Below are positions 17,200 to 24,373 of a stretch of 32,078 nt of DNA, one piece after another. The notes under the pieces are model-generated. The model did not search any database, was not told where the DNA came from, and saw only the letters and a program-made list of their open reading frames with translations. Numbering within the stretch: position 1 is the first letter of the stretch; every line of letters begins with the position of its first letter. The position numbers were made by a program, and so were the translations under genes. Origin of the DNA: Pseudomonas morbosilactucae (GTDB lineage Bacteria > Pseudomonadota > Gammaproteobacteria > Pseudomonadales > Pseudomonadaceae); assembly GCF_023241715.1 (NCBI RefSeq), contig NZ_JALQCW010000001.1, positions 1 to 32,078 on the forward strand, given 5' to 3'.

Positions 17200-18531
17200 A
17201 TGAAACCCTCGCGCCTGCTCCTGATCTGGCTCGCCAGCCTGGCCCTGCTGGACATCGTGCTGGGGGCAACCCGGGCCCTGGGGCTGGCCGTTCCCGACAG
17301 CCTGCTGTCGATCGCCTGGGCCCTGCTGCTGGCGCTGCTGATCCTGGCGCTGCTGGACGCCCTACGCCTGCACCGCCTGCCCTCGCCGCAACTGCGCCGA
17401 CAACTGCCCGGCAGCCTGCCGCTGGGGCGTTGGAGCGAGGTGCGCCTGGAGCTGCTGCCCAGCGCTGACCAGCCTCTGGTGATCGAGGTGTTTGACCACG
17501 CGCCCAATGGCCTGAGCTTCGAGCACCTGCCACAGCGCGTGGTACTGGAACCGGGCCAGGGCAGCCAGCTCAGCTACCGGGTGCGCCCCCTCAAGCGCGG
17601 CCATTTCAGCTTCCTGCACTGCGAAATCAACCTGCCCAGCCCCCTCGGCCTGTGGTCAGCCAAACGCTTGCTGGCAGTGGCCGACAGCACCCGCGTCTAC
17701 CCGGACTTCGCCCGCCTCTACGGCGGCCAACTGCAAGCAGTGGACAACTGGATCAGCCAGCTCGGGGTACGTCAGTTGCAACGCCGGGGCCTGGGCCTGG
17801 AGTTCAATCAGTTGCGGGAGTTTCGTGAGGGCGACAGCCTGCGGCAGATCGACTGGAAAGCCACGGCCCGGCAACGCACGCCGATTGCCCGGGAATACCA
17901 GGACGAACGGGACCAGCAAATCATTTTCATGCTCGATTGCGGCCGGCGCATGCGCAGCCAGGACGGCGAGCTGGCGCACTTCGACCACGCCCTCAACGCC
18001 TGCCTGCTGCTCAGCTATGTGGCGTTGCGCCAGGGCGATGCCGTGGGCCTGAGCACCTTTGCCGGTGCCCAGCCGCGCTACCTGGCGCCGGTCAAAGGGG
18101 CAGCGCAACTCAACGTACTGCTCAACGGTGTCTACGACCTCGACAGCAGCCAGCGCCCCGCCGACTATCAGGCCGCGGCCAGCGAGTTGCTGGCCCGGCA
18201 GAAACGCCGAGCGCTGGTGGTGCTGATCACTAACCTGCGGGACGAGGACGACGAAGAGTTGCTCACGGCGGTCAAACGCTTGGGGCGCCAGCATCGGGTG
18301 CTGGTCGCCAGCCTGCGCGAAGAAGTGCTCGACGAACTGCGCCAGTCTCCGGTGCAGACCCTGCCCGAAGCCCTGGCCTACTGTGGCACCCTCAACTACC
18401 TGAATGCCCGCTCGGAACTGCATGAGCGCCTGCAAGCCCAGGGCGTTCCGCTGCTCGACACCCGTCCCGGCGAACTGGGGCCGCAACTGGTGAGCCGCTA
18501 CCTGAGCTGGAAGAAAGCCGGAACCCTGTAG
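17200..18531 (+). CDS. DUF58 protein, likely partner of the MoxR ATPase
   Basis: A 443-residue protein with two N-terminal membrane helices (about 5-28 and 34-54), then a beta-rich region (75-165), the DUF58 signature (GLEFNQLREFREGDSLRQID at 199-218, then WKATAR) and a VWA-like C-terminal domain. The MIDAS-like motif starts at D246 and reads DCGRRM. The usual first Ser of DxSxS is Gly here, so metal binding may be altered. The ATG at 17200 is the only credible start; the MoxR gene ends 13 bases before it. It is the last gene of the operon and converges on the PilZ gene with a 12-base gap. Any 3' terminator is not obvious. Confidence 0.88.
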   Translation: MKPSRLLLIWLASLALLDIVLGATRALGLAVPDSLLSIAWALLLALLILALLDALRLHRLPSPQLRRQLPGSLPLGRWSEVRLELLPSADQPLVIEVFDHAPNGLSFEHLPQRVVLEPGQGSQLSYRVRPLKRGHFSFLHCEINLPSPLGLWSAKRLLAVADSTRVYPDFARLYGGQLQAVDNWISQLGVRQLQRRGLGLEFNQLREFREGDSLRQIDWKATARQRTPIAREYQDERDQQIIFMLDCGRRMRSQDGELAHFDHALNACLLLSYVALRQGDAVGLSTFAGAQPRYLAPVKGAAQLNVLLNGVYDLDSSQRPADYQAAASELLARQKRRALVVLITNLRDEDDEELLTAVKRLGRQHRVLVASLREEVLDELRQSPVQTLPEALAYCGTLNYLNARSELHERLQAQGVPLLDTRPGELGPQLVSRYLSWKKAGTL

Positions 18532-18543
18532 CCGGACGACGGA

Positions 18544-18936
18544 TCAGGCCGACGTCTGCACCGGATAGAAACTGAAGTAGTGACGCAACGACTGCACCAG
18601 TTGCAGGTACTCCAGCGGGCTGCGCAACAGGCTGAAACCGGAGTCGTAGGAATGGGGCGTGACGTCTTCGTGGCACCACAGGCAGCAGGCGGTGAAATCG
18701 ACCATCTGCAGGTGGCCGTCCGTGGACGGGATTTTCAGGCGCAAATCGAAATCGGCACCAATCAGCATCGGCAGTTGGCTGATCAGCATCAACCCGTCCT
18801 CAGAAACATTGCCCAGGTAACCCACAGGCTTGTCCGTGAAGCGGTTGAACACCTTTAAAAAATACGGCAACTGGTGCCGCTCGATACGACGTTCGGTGAA
18901 CATGCTGGGTATCGCTATGGAAAGGTCATTAAGCAT
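18544..18936 (-). CDS. PilZ-domain protein
   Basis: A 130-residue protein with a PilZ domain, the commonest c-di-GMP-binding fold. The two ligand motifs are present: an Arg-rich RRIERHQL and NVSEDGLML (D/NxSxxG). The C-terminal part (SPLEYLQLVQSLRHYFSF) is family-specific. The start is uncertain. ATG 18936 (MLNDLSIAIP) is used here; ATG 18903 (MFTERRIERH) would put the domain at the very N-terminus, and a GTG at 18969 has a GGGAGA about 10 bases upstream. It lies next to the MoxR operon, convergent, and shares strand with the lipoprotein gene. The effector target is unknown. Confidence 0.85.
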   Translation of the reverse strand: MLNDLSIAIPSMFTERRIERHQLPYFLKVFNRFTDKPVGYLGNVSEDGLMLISQLPMLIGADFDLRLKIPSTDGHLQMVDFTACCLWCHEDVTPHSYDSGFSLLRSPLEYLQLVQSLRHYFSFYPVQTSA

Positions 18937-19047
18937 GACCGCACTAGTGCTTCGAAACAGGCCTGGCACGCAGGCTCATTCTCCCGGGGCCCGGCGACTG
19001 GAGTGCGCTCGGCACAAGGCCTGAGCGGCTGGAACCCCTGCCGCGGT

Positions 19048-19069
19048 GTTTAGAGAAAAGGCTCTAAAC
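19048..19069. repeat. Perfect 8-bp hairpin upstream of the PilZ gene
   Basis: GTTTAGAG and CTCTAAAC pair perfectly around AAAAGG. It lies between the lipoprotein gene and the PilZ gene, both on minus. No T-run follows on either strand (the Ts are in the loop on minus), so an operator or mRNA structure is more likely than an intrinsic terminator. Confidence 0.45.
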
Positions 19070-19129
19070 CCATCTGAAAAATCTTAGCTCAACGCCGCCA
19101 CGAGGCCAGCGTCGTGATGCTGACCGACC

Positions 19130-19504
19130 TTACAACGCGGTCGGTCGTACCTGGGCACCTGTGCGGGCCGGGTAGTAACCCAACTGCTGCAAGGTTTCCA
19201 GTCGGGCGCGGGCACGGTAAGCGTACTCGCTGCTGGGGTACTGGGTAATGATGAATTGGTAGGTCTGGGCCGCATCGACGAAGAGTTTCTGCCGTTCCAG
19301 GCACTGCCCGCGCAACATCGACACTTCCGGCTTGATATAGCCACGGGTGCGACTGGTGCGATCAACCTGGCTCAGCTCGAGCATCACGCTTTCGCAATTG
19401 CCACGGTCGTAGGCGCGGTAGGCATTGTTCAAATGGTGGTCCATGGACCAGCGGGTACAGCCGACAACACTGACGGCCAGGGCAGCAATGAGTACGAATC
19501 GCAT
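19130..19504 (-). CDS. Small TPR-like lipoprotein
   Basis: A 124-residue predicted lipoprotein. The signal MRFVLIAALAVSVVGC ends in a lipobox with the lipidated Cys at position 16. The mature part has two helical repeats of TPR/YfiO type: LNNAYRAYDRGNCESVMLEL, then RQKLFVDAAQTYQFIITQYP. Small helical-repeat lipoproteins often act as envelope adaptors, but no specific role is known here. The start ATG 19504 has an excellent AGGAGA ribosome binding site; the 12 codons upstream are not part of a signal. It is divergent from pykA. Confidence 0.8.
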   Translation of the reverse strand: MRFVLIAALAVSVVGCTRWSMDHHLNNAYRAYDRGNCESVMLELSQVDRTSRTRGYIKPEVSMLRGQCLERQKLFVDAAQTYQFIITQYPSSEYAYRARARLETLQQLGYYPARTGAQVRPTAL

Positions 19505-19558
19505 GGGGTATCTCCTGTCTTGTGCAGTGTATCGACTCATCGGCGAAAATCTTCAAGG

Positions 19559-19574
19559 TTGTTGCTTTAAACAA
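19559..19574. promoter_or_regulatory. Candidate HexR operator upstream of pykA
   Basis: TTGT TGCTTTAA ACAA fits the TTGT-N7/8-ACAA half-site pattern described for Pseudomonas HexR, the KDPG-responsive regulator of glucose catabolism. It sits about 90 bases before the pykA start, in the divergent gap with the lipoprotein gene. Such a short motif can occur by chance. Confidence 0.35.
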
Positions 19575-19661
19575 ACAAACGAATAAGTAGTGCAAACGAA
19601 CAATGACTACAACTTCGGACCATAGTAGCCTCTCGTTGCGCTTGAACTCAGGAGTCTGTGC

Positions 19662-21113
19662 ATGTCCGTTCGTCGTACTAAAATCGTCGCCACCCTTGGC
19701 CCGGCCAGTAATTCGCCGGAAGTTCTGGAACAGTTGATTCTCGCGGGCCTCGATGTCGCCCGTCTGAACTTCTCCCACGGCACCCCGGACGAGCACAAGG
19801 CTCGCGCCAAACTGGTTCGCGACCTCGCCGCCAAGCACGGGCGTTTCGTCGCGCTGCTGGGTGACCTGCAAGGCCCGAAAATCCGTATCGCCAAATTCGC
19901 CAATAAGCGTATCGAACTGAAGATCGGTGACAAGTTCACCTTCTCCACCAGTCATGCGCTGACCGAAGGCAACCAGGACATCGTCGGCATCGACTATCCG
20001 GACCTGGTCAAAGACTGCGGCGTCGGCGACGAACTGCTGCTGGACGACGGTCGTGTGGTGATGCGCGTCGAAACCGCCACTGCCACCGAACTGCATTGCG
20101 TCGTGACCATCGGCGGCCCGCTGTCGGACCACAAAGGCATCAACCGTCGCGGCGGCGGCCTGACTGCACCGGCCCTGACCGAGAAAGACAAGGCCGACAT
20201 CAAGCTCGCGGCCGAGATGGAAGTCGACTACCTGGCGGTGTCCTTCCCCCGTGACGCAGCCGACATGGAATACGCTCGCAAACTGCGCGACGAAGCCGGC
20301 GGCACCGCCTGGCTGGTGGCGAAGATCGAACGTGCCGAAGCCGTGGCTGACGACGAAACCCTCGACGGCCTGATCAAGGCCAGCGACGCGGTGATGGTTG
20401 CTCGTGGTGACCTGGGTGTGGAAATCGGCGACGCCGAACTGGTGGGCATCCAGAAGAAAATCATTCTGCATGCACGTCGTCACAACAAAGCGGTGATCGT
20501 TGCGACCCAGATGATGGAGTCGATGATCCAGAACCCGATGCCGACCCGCGCTGAAGTCTCCGACGTAGCCAACGCCGTGCTCGACTACACCGACGCCGTC
20601 ATGCTTTCGGCAGAAAGCGCCGCCGGTGCCTACCCGCTGGAAGCGGTCCAGGCCATGGCGCGTATCTGCGTCGGTGCCGAAAAGCACCCGACCAGCAAAA
20701 GCTCCAGCCACCGTCTGGGCAAGGTGTTCGAAAGCTGCGACCAGAGCATCGCCCTGGCCGCCATGTACACCGCCAACCACTTCCCCGGTGTGAAGGCGAT
20801 CATCGCCCTGACCGAGAGTGGCTACACGCCGTTGATCATGTCGCGTATCCGTTCCTCGGTGCCGATCTACGCCTACTCCCCGCATCGCGAAACCCAGGCC
20901 CGCGCGGCCATGTTCCGTGGCGTCTACACCGTGCCGTTCGACCCTGCGTCCTTGCCACCCGAGCAAGTCAGCCAGGCCGCGATCGACGAGTTGCTCAAGC
21001 GCGGCGTTGTGGAAAAAGGCGACTGGGTCATCCTCACCAAGGGCGACAGCTACCACACCACCGGCGGCACCAACGGCATGAAGATCCTGCACGTTGGCGA
21101 CCCGATGGTTTAA
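19662..21113 (+). CDS. pykA: Pyruvate kinase (PykA type)
   Basis: Pyruvate kinase transfers phosphate from phosphoenolpyruvate to ADP, the last step of the lower Entner-Doudoroff/EMP route. The 483-residue protein has the expected N-terminal RRTKIVATLGPAS, substrate-binding NFSHG, catalytic K221 (KIERAEAV) and the Mg-binding block MVARGDLGVEI (245-255). The C-terminal domain (from about 350) is complete. A CAGGAG ribosome binding site lies 8 bases before ATG. The gene is followed by a strong terminator. Its position between the lipoprotein gene and the crotonase gene matches, from memory, P. aeruginosa pykA; a second isozyme, PykF, is usual elsewhere in these genomes. Confidence 0.96.
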   Translation: MSVRRTKIVATLGPASNSPEVLEQLILAGLDVARLNFSHGTPDEHKARAKLVRDLAAKHGRFVALLGDLQGPKIRIAKFANKRIELKIGDKFTFSTSHALTEGNQDIVGIDYPDLVKDCGVGDELLLDDGRVVMRVETATATELHCVVTIGGPLSDHKGINRRGGGLTAPALTEKDKADIKLAAEMEVDYLAVSFPRDAADMEYARKLRDEAGGTAWLVAKIERAEAVADDETLDGLIKASDAVMVARGDLGVEIGDAELVGIQKKIILHARRHNKAVIVATQMMESMIQNPMPTRAEVSDVANAVLDYTDAVMLSAESAAGAYPLEAVQAMARICVGAEKHPTSKSSSHRLGKVFESCDQSIALAAMYTANHFPGVKAIIALTESGYTPLIMSRIRSSVPIYAYSPHRETQARAAMFRGVYTVPFDPASLPPEQVSQAAIDELLKRGVVEKGDWVILTKGDSYHTTGGTNGMKILHVGDPMV

Positions 21114-21147
21114 GCAGCCAATGCTTTAACTGGCTAAGCGCTGTACG

Positions 21148-21183
21148 AAAAAGCCTCGCTGGTGAACGCCAGCGAGGCTTTTT
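21148..21183. terminator. Bidirectional terminator between pykA and the crotonase gene
   Basis: A 15-bp perfect stem (AAAAAGCCTCGCTGG pairing with CCAGCGAGGCTTTTT) with a 6-base loop. The A/T ends allow termination in both directions, for pykA and for the SadC operon. Confidence 0.92.
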
Positions 21184-21218
21184 CATGCCCGGAAGAAAGC
21201 GGCTGCGGGCGCTGCTTT

Positions 21219-21968
21219 TCAGCCTTTGGCCAGAAATGCCGAGAGCGCCGCAATGGCCTCCGGCGTCTGCAAGCGCTGGGAAAACAAGCGCCCTTCTTCC
21301 TCGATCACCTGGCGCAAGGGTTGCCGATCCGCCGCCCTCATCAATTGCTTGCTGAGCTGCACCGCCGCGGGCGGCAGCTGGCTGAAACGCCGGGCGGCCT
21401 CATGGGCACAGGCCAGTGTCGCCTCGCCATCGACCAAGGCTTGGGTCGCCAGGCCCCAGGCGGCTGCCTGCTCGCCACTGAAGGCCTCGCCCAGCAGTAA
21501 CAGTTGCGCCGCCCTGGCATGGCCCAGCAGGCGCGGAAGAATCAGGCTGGAGCCAAACTCCGGGCACAGCCCGAGGTTGACGAAGGGCATGCGTAACCGG
21601 GCATCGGCGCTGACATAAACCAGATCGCAGTGCAGCAACAAGGTGGTGCCGATTCCCACCGCCGGGCCGGCGACCGCCGCTACCACTGGCTTGCGGCACT
21701 CGAACAGGCTGCGCATAAAGCGGAACACCGGGCTGTCGAGGCCACTGGGAGGCTGTTCGAGGAAGTCGGCAATGTCGTTGCCAGCGGTAAAACATTGGCT
21801 GCTGCCGCTGATCAACAAGGCATTGATGTCAGGGTCGGCGTCGGCCTGTTCCAGCACCTCGGCCAGGCGGCTGTACATGGCCCGGGTCAGGGCATTTTTC
21901 TTTTCAGGGCGGTTCAGGCGCACGCTCAGCAGCCCGCCCTCGCGCTCCACCAACAGGGTATCGGTCAT
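21219..21968 (-). CDS. Enoyl-CoA hydratase/isomerase family protein
   Basis: A 249-residue crotonase-fold enzyme acting on acyl-CoA. Oxyanion-hole segments are visible: SQCFTAGNDIADF, and AGPAVGIGTTLLLHCDLVY. At the position of the hydratase Glu of rat ECH (E144 in its GGGCELAMMCD) there is Thr/Leu, while LGLCPEFGSSLILPRLLG carries a Glu like that of the delta3,delta2-enoyl-CoA isomerase (ECI2) group. Isomerase or a related activity is therefore more likely than hydration (inference). ATG 21968 is preferred to a TTG at 22001 that would overlap the upstream gene. It is the last gene of the SadC operon, 29 bases after the reductase stop. Confidence 0.85.
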   Translation of the reverse strand: MTDTLLVEREGGLLSVRLNRPEKKNALTRAMYSRLAEVLEQADADPDINALLISGSSQCFTAGNDIADFLEQPPSGLDSPVFRFMRSLFECRKPVVAAVAGPAVGIGTTLLLHCDLVYVSADARLRMPFVNLGLCPEFGSSLILPRLLGHARAAQLLLLGEAFSGEQAAAWGLATQALVDGEATLACAHEAARRFSQLPPAAVQLSKQLMRAADRQPLRQVIEEEGRLFSQRLQTPEAIAALSAFLAKG

Positions 21969-21997
21969 GGCTATCTCACTCTGGGCAGTCAGCGCAC

Positions 21998-22936
21998 TCA
22001 ACCCCGGGGCAGGAAGACGTCGGCCAGCAGTTGATTACGCGGCAACCCCGCCAGGTACAAACGTCGGGCGAAGGCGTCGACGTTGTCGGGGTGACCGCAG
22101 AGTAAAGCCAGGGTTTGCCGCGAAACAAGCCGCAGCTGGGCCAGCGCTGCCGGCATTTCAGCCGTCGTCAGCAGCTCGACGCTGAGGTTTTGCCGCTGGG
22201 CCGCCAGCGCTGCCAGGGGTTTGGCCAGGTAGTGCTCGCTGGCGTCATGGGCCAAGTGAATGACGCGGATGGCGCCTTGATGATCCTGGCGCAAGGCCTC
22301 GCGCAAGACCCCGAACAACGGCGCCAGCCCGGTGCCTGCCGCCAACAGCCAGAGCGGGCGCGCCTGCCAGTCGGGATCGTAGTGCAGCGCCCCGCCGCGC
22401 AATTCGCCCAGGCGCAGCCCATCCCCCGGCTTGAGATGGCGTGCGCCATCACTGAACGCACCGGGGTGACGGCAGTCCAGATGGAATTCGAGAAATGGGT
22501 CTTCCTGGGGCAGGCTGGCCAGGGAATACGGACGGGCGACGTTCGCTCCGTTCCACAACACCAGGTGCTGACCTGCCTGGTAACGCAAGGGACGTTCCGG
22601 CTGCAAGCGCAGGCGCAGGACGCTGGACGACAGCCAATCGGCCGCCACCACCGTTGCCAGTAAACCGTCACGCGCAGGGTCGAAGGCTTCGACCTGCAAG
22701 TCCTCGACCACCTGGCACTGGCAGGCCAGGCGCCAGCCCATTGCACGCTGCTCATCGCTCAAGGCATCCGGGCGGCTGTCGCTGGGCAGGCCTTTGACAC
22801 AATGCACCAGGCAGGCATGGCAACTGCCGGCTCGGCAACTGTAGGGCACCGCCACCCCCGCCTGATTCAGCGCATCCAGCAGGTTGCTGCCAAGGGCGAC
22901 CGACCATTGCTGTAACCCCACGCGCAACTCAGGCAT
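21998..22936 (-). CDS. 2Fe-2S ferredoxin/flavin oxidoreductase
   Basis: A 312-residue reductase. An N-terminal plant-type ferredoxin domain has cluster ligands C34, C39, C42 and C72 (CRAGSCHAC ... ACQC). It is followed by an FAD domain (RPYSLAS) and an NAD(P)H domain (AAGTGLAPLFG). This is the architecture of the electron-transfer subunits of aromatic-ring oxygenases and methane monooxygenase reductase. No oxygenase partner is nearby, so the electron acceptor is unknown. ATG 22936 puts the ferredoxin fold at the N-terminus; longer starts add a basic, non-homologous leader. The start overlaps the end of the diguanylate cyclase gene by 8 bases, so the two are coupled. Confidence 0.88.
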   Translation of the reverse strand: MPELRVGLQQWSVALGSNLLDALNQAGVAVPYSCRAGSCHACLVHCVKGLPSDSRPDALSDEQRAMGWRLACQCQVVEDLQVEAFDPARDGLLATVVAADWLSSSVLRLRLQPERPLRYQAGQHLVLWNGANVARPYSLASLPQEDPFLEFHLDCRHPGAFSDGARHLKPGDGLRLGELRGGALHYDPDWQARPLWLLAAGTGLAPLFGVLREALRQDHQGAIRVIHLAHDASEHYLAKPLAALAAQRQNLSVELLTTAEMPAALAQLRLVSRQTLALLCGHPDNVDAFARRLYLAGLPRNQLLADVFLPRG

Positions 22937-24047
22937 CGACTGCTTCCCAAGCCGCTGCGCAGCGATTGCGGCCATCGCGCTTGGCGCGATACAACGCCTG
23001 GTCGGCGCGGTGCAGGGCATCGTCCAAGTCATCACCGCACTGCAACAGGGTCATGCCCGCCGACAGGCTCAGGTCGCCGACCCGCAGGCCCACCAGTTGC
23101 ACCTCCATAAAGGCCAGGCGCAGGCGTTCGCAGCAGGACGTCAGGCGTTCGGCGCTGCATTCGGGGATCAGCACCACGAACTCCTCGCCGCCATAACGCG
23201 CCAGCACATCGCCGTCACGCAGGCAGGCACTGGCCACCCCGGCGAACGCCTGCAACACCTGATCGCCGGCGGCGTGGCCGTGCATATCGTTGATGCGTTT
23301 GAAATGGTCGAGGTCGATCAACGCCAGGCCGTGGACCTGGTCGTTATCCATGGCATGCAGCTCCCGGGAAGCCAGGCGCAGGAAATGACGACGGTTGAAG
23401 AGGCCAGTCAGTTCATCGGTGGCGACCAGGTCTTCCAACTGCCGCATCATGCCGCGCAGGGTGTCCTGGTGGGCCTGCAACGCAAAGCGCCGCTGGCGCA
23501 TGCGCAAGCGCGACGCCTGGACGTAGCTGGCATACAGGCACAACCACAAGAGGATCACGAACAGCACACAGACTTGCAGCACCGCCAGTTGCGGATCTGC
23601 CAGCTTGAAGTGATAGGCGTCCCAGAGGTTGATGCCGGCGAAGCTGAAGAAGATCAACGCCGCACACCGCACAAACGCCCGCCGTGACAAGTGAAACAAA
23701 CCGAACAGCAGCGGCAGGACGTAGAACACCAGGAAGGTTCCGCGGGCACCGTCGAGATGGGCGATCATCCAGGACTGCCAGGCAATGCCCAGCAGCACCT
23801 GCGCCTGGGTCAGGCTGGGGTCGTTGAAACGCAGGTTGCGGCCACTGAGGAAGAGCCACAGGAACACCGCTTGGGTGGCGATCACCAGCAGCGTGTCGAA
23901 CAACGCGCCAGTCGCCGAGGCCGAATAGTAGCCACCAAGAATGGCCAGCCATAGCAGCAGCAACATCAGCGCATAAGTGCCCGCGGCAATAGCAAAGCGC
24001 TTGAGCAATAGGCTCTGGATGGCTTTATGGGTCAATCGTTGACTCAC
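22929..24047 (-). CDS. sadC: Membrane-bound diguanylate cyclase (SadC-like)
   Basis: A 372-residue cyclase that makes c-di-GMP from two GTP. Five or six membrane helices fill residues 18-173, followed by a short helical linker and a GGDEF domain (from about 205; DELTGLFNRRHF). The active site reads RYGGEEF, with GGEEF at 286-290. R277 and D280 form the RxxD inhibitory I-site five residues upstream, so activity should be feedback-limited. The place between the reductase/crotonase genes and fumarase equals that of SadC (PA4332) in P. aeruginosa, from memory, but this protein is shorter than SadC (about 487 residues). The start is a GTG without a clear ribosome binding site, so the exact N-terminus is uncertain. 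Confidence 0.82.
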   Translation of the reverse strand: MSQRLTHKAIQSLLLKRFAIAAGTYALMLLLLWLAILGGYYSASATGALFDTLLVIATQAVFLWLFLSGRNLRFNDPSLTQAQVLLGIAWQSWMIAHLDGARGTFLVFYVLPLLFGLFHLSRRAFVRCAALIFFSFAGINLWDAYHFKLADPQLAVLQVCVLFVILLWLCLYASYVQASRLRMRQRRFALQAHQDTLRGMMRQLEDLVATDELTGLFNRRHFLRLASRELHAMDNDQVHGLALIDLDHFKRINDMHGHAAGDQVLQAFAGVASACLRDGDVLARYGGEEFVVLIPECSAERLTSCCERLRLAFMEVQLVGLRVGDLSLSAGMTLLQCGDDLDDALHRADQALYRAKRDGRNRCAAAWEAVDA

Positions 24048-24223
24048 CGTGCAAAAGGGGGCTTTAAAGAGTTTCCTACCCTACAGGCCACTAGCCACTT
24101 TAGTGCCGTGGCCCAAAAATAACTATTCAAATTTTCAGCGGTTGTACAGCTATTGGTAGCTGATCCACGCAAGAACAGTGCCCGCTCGCCGCCCGACTTT
24201 CGTTTGGCGCCTGGCGGATGTGC

Positions 24224-24259
24224 CGCGCCCCGAGGCGCGTTATACTGCCGCGCCTTTTT
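24224..24259 (+). promoter_or_regulatory. Mutually exclusive GC hairpins with a T-run, upstream of fumarase
   Basis: GGCGCG (24234-24239) can pair with CGCGCC at 24224-24229 (loop CCGA) or with CGCGCC at 24249-24254. The second pairing is directly followed by TTTTT (24255-24259), as in an attenuator. TATACT (24241-24246) inside the loop could instead be the -10 box of the fumarase promoter, with a poor -35. The two readings exclude each other. Confidence 0.35.
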
Positions 24260-24294
24260 AGCGTCGCGCCAGTTACATGTCCGGCGTGCCATAG

Positions 24295-24338
24295 AAGGTG
24301 ACTGCAACCGACCGATGCACCCTAGCTGCAGTCACCTT
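24295..24338 (+). promoter_or_regulatory. 12-bp perfect hairpin in the fumarase leader
   Basis: AAGGTGACTGCA and TGCAGTCACCTT pair perfectly over 12 bases around a 20-base loop. The hairpin ends 21 bases before the ribosome binding site. The following bases (ATTAAATG) are AT-rich but not a T-run. A leader hairpin controlling stability or translation, or a large operator, is possible. It matches no riboswitch I know. Confidence 0.6.
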
Positions 24339-24373
24339 ATTAAATGTTCCCGTCTTTTAGAGGAGCGCGACTC

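Larger units (their letters stand above)
24048..24373. other. Divergent region between sadC and fumarase
   Basis: This 326-base gap holds no credible gene. It contains a 6-bp hairpin (CAGCTA / TAGCTG, 24147-24162), a GC-rich cluster of alternative hairpins around a TATACT -10-like box (24224-24259), and a 12-bp perfect hairpin in the fumarase leader (24295-24338). The fumarase ribosome binding site GAGGAG lies at 24360-24365. Confidence 0.6.

Noticed and set aside
19571..19582. ACAAACAAACGA before pykA as a Crc CA motif
   Set aside because: The A-rich repeat has a four-base period and does not fit AANAAYAA. It is also about 80 bases from the ribosome binding site.
19362..21092. 576-codon frame on minus, opposite pykA
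   Set aside because: Antisense artefact of pykA codon use, with no recognisable domain. Its end overlaps the lipoprotein gene in another frame.
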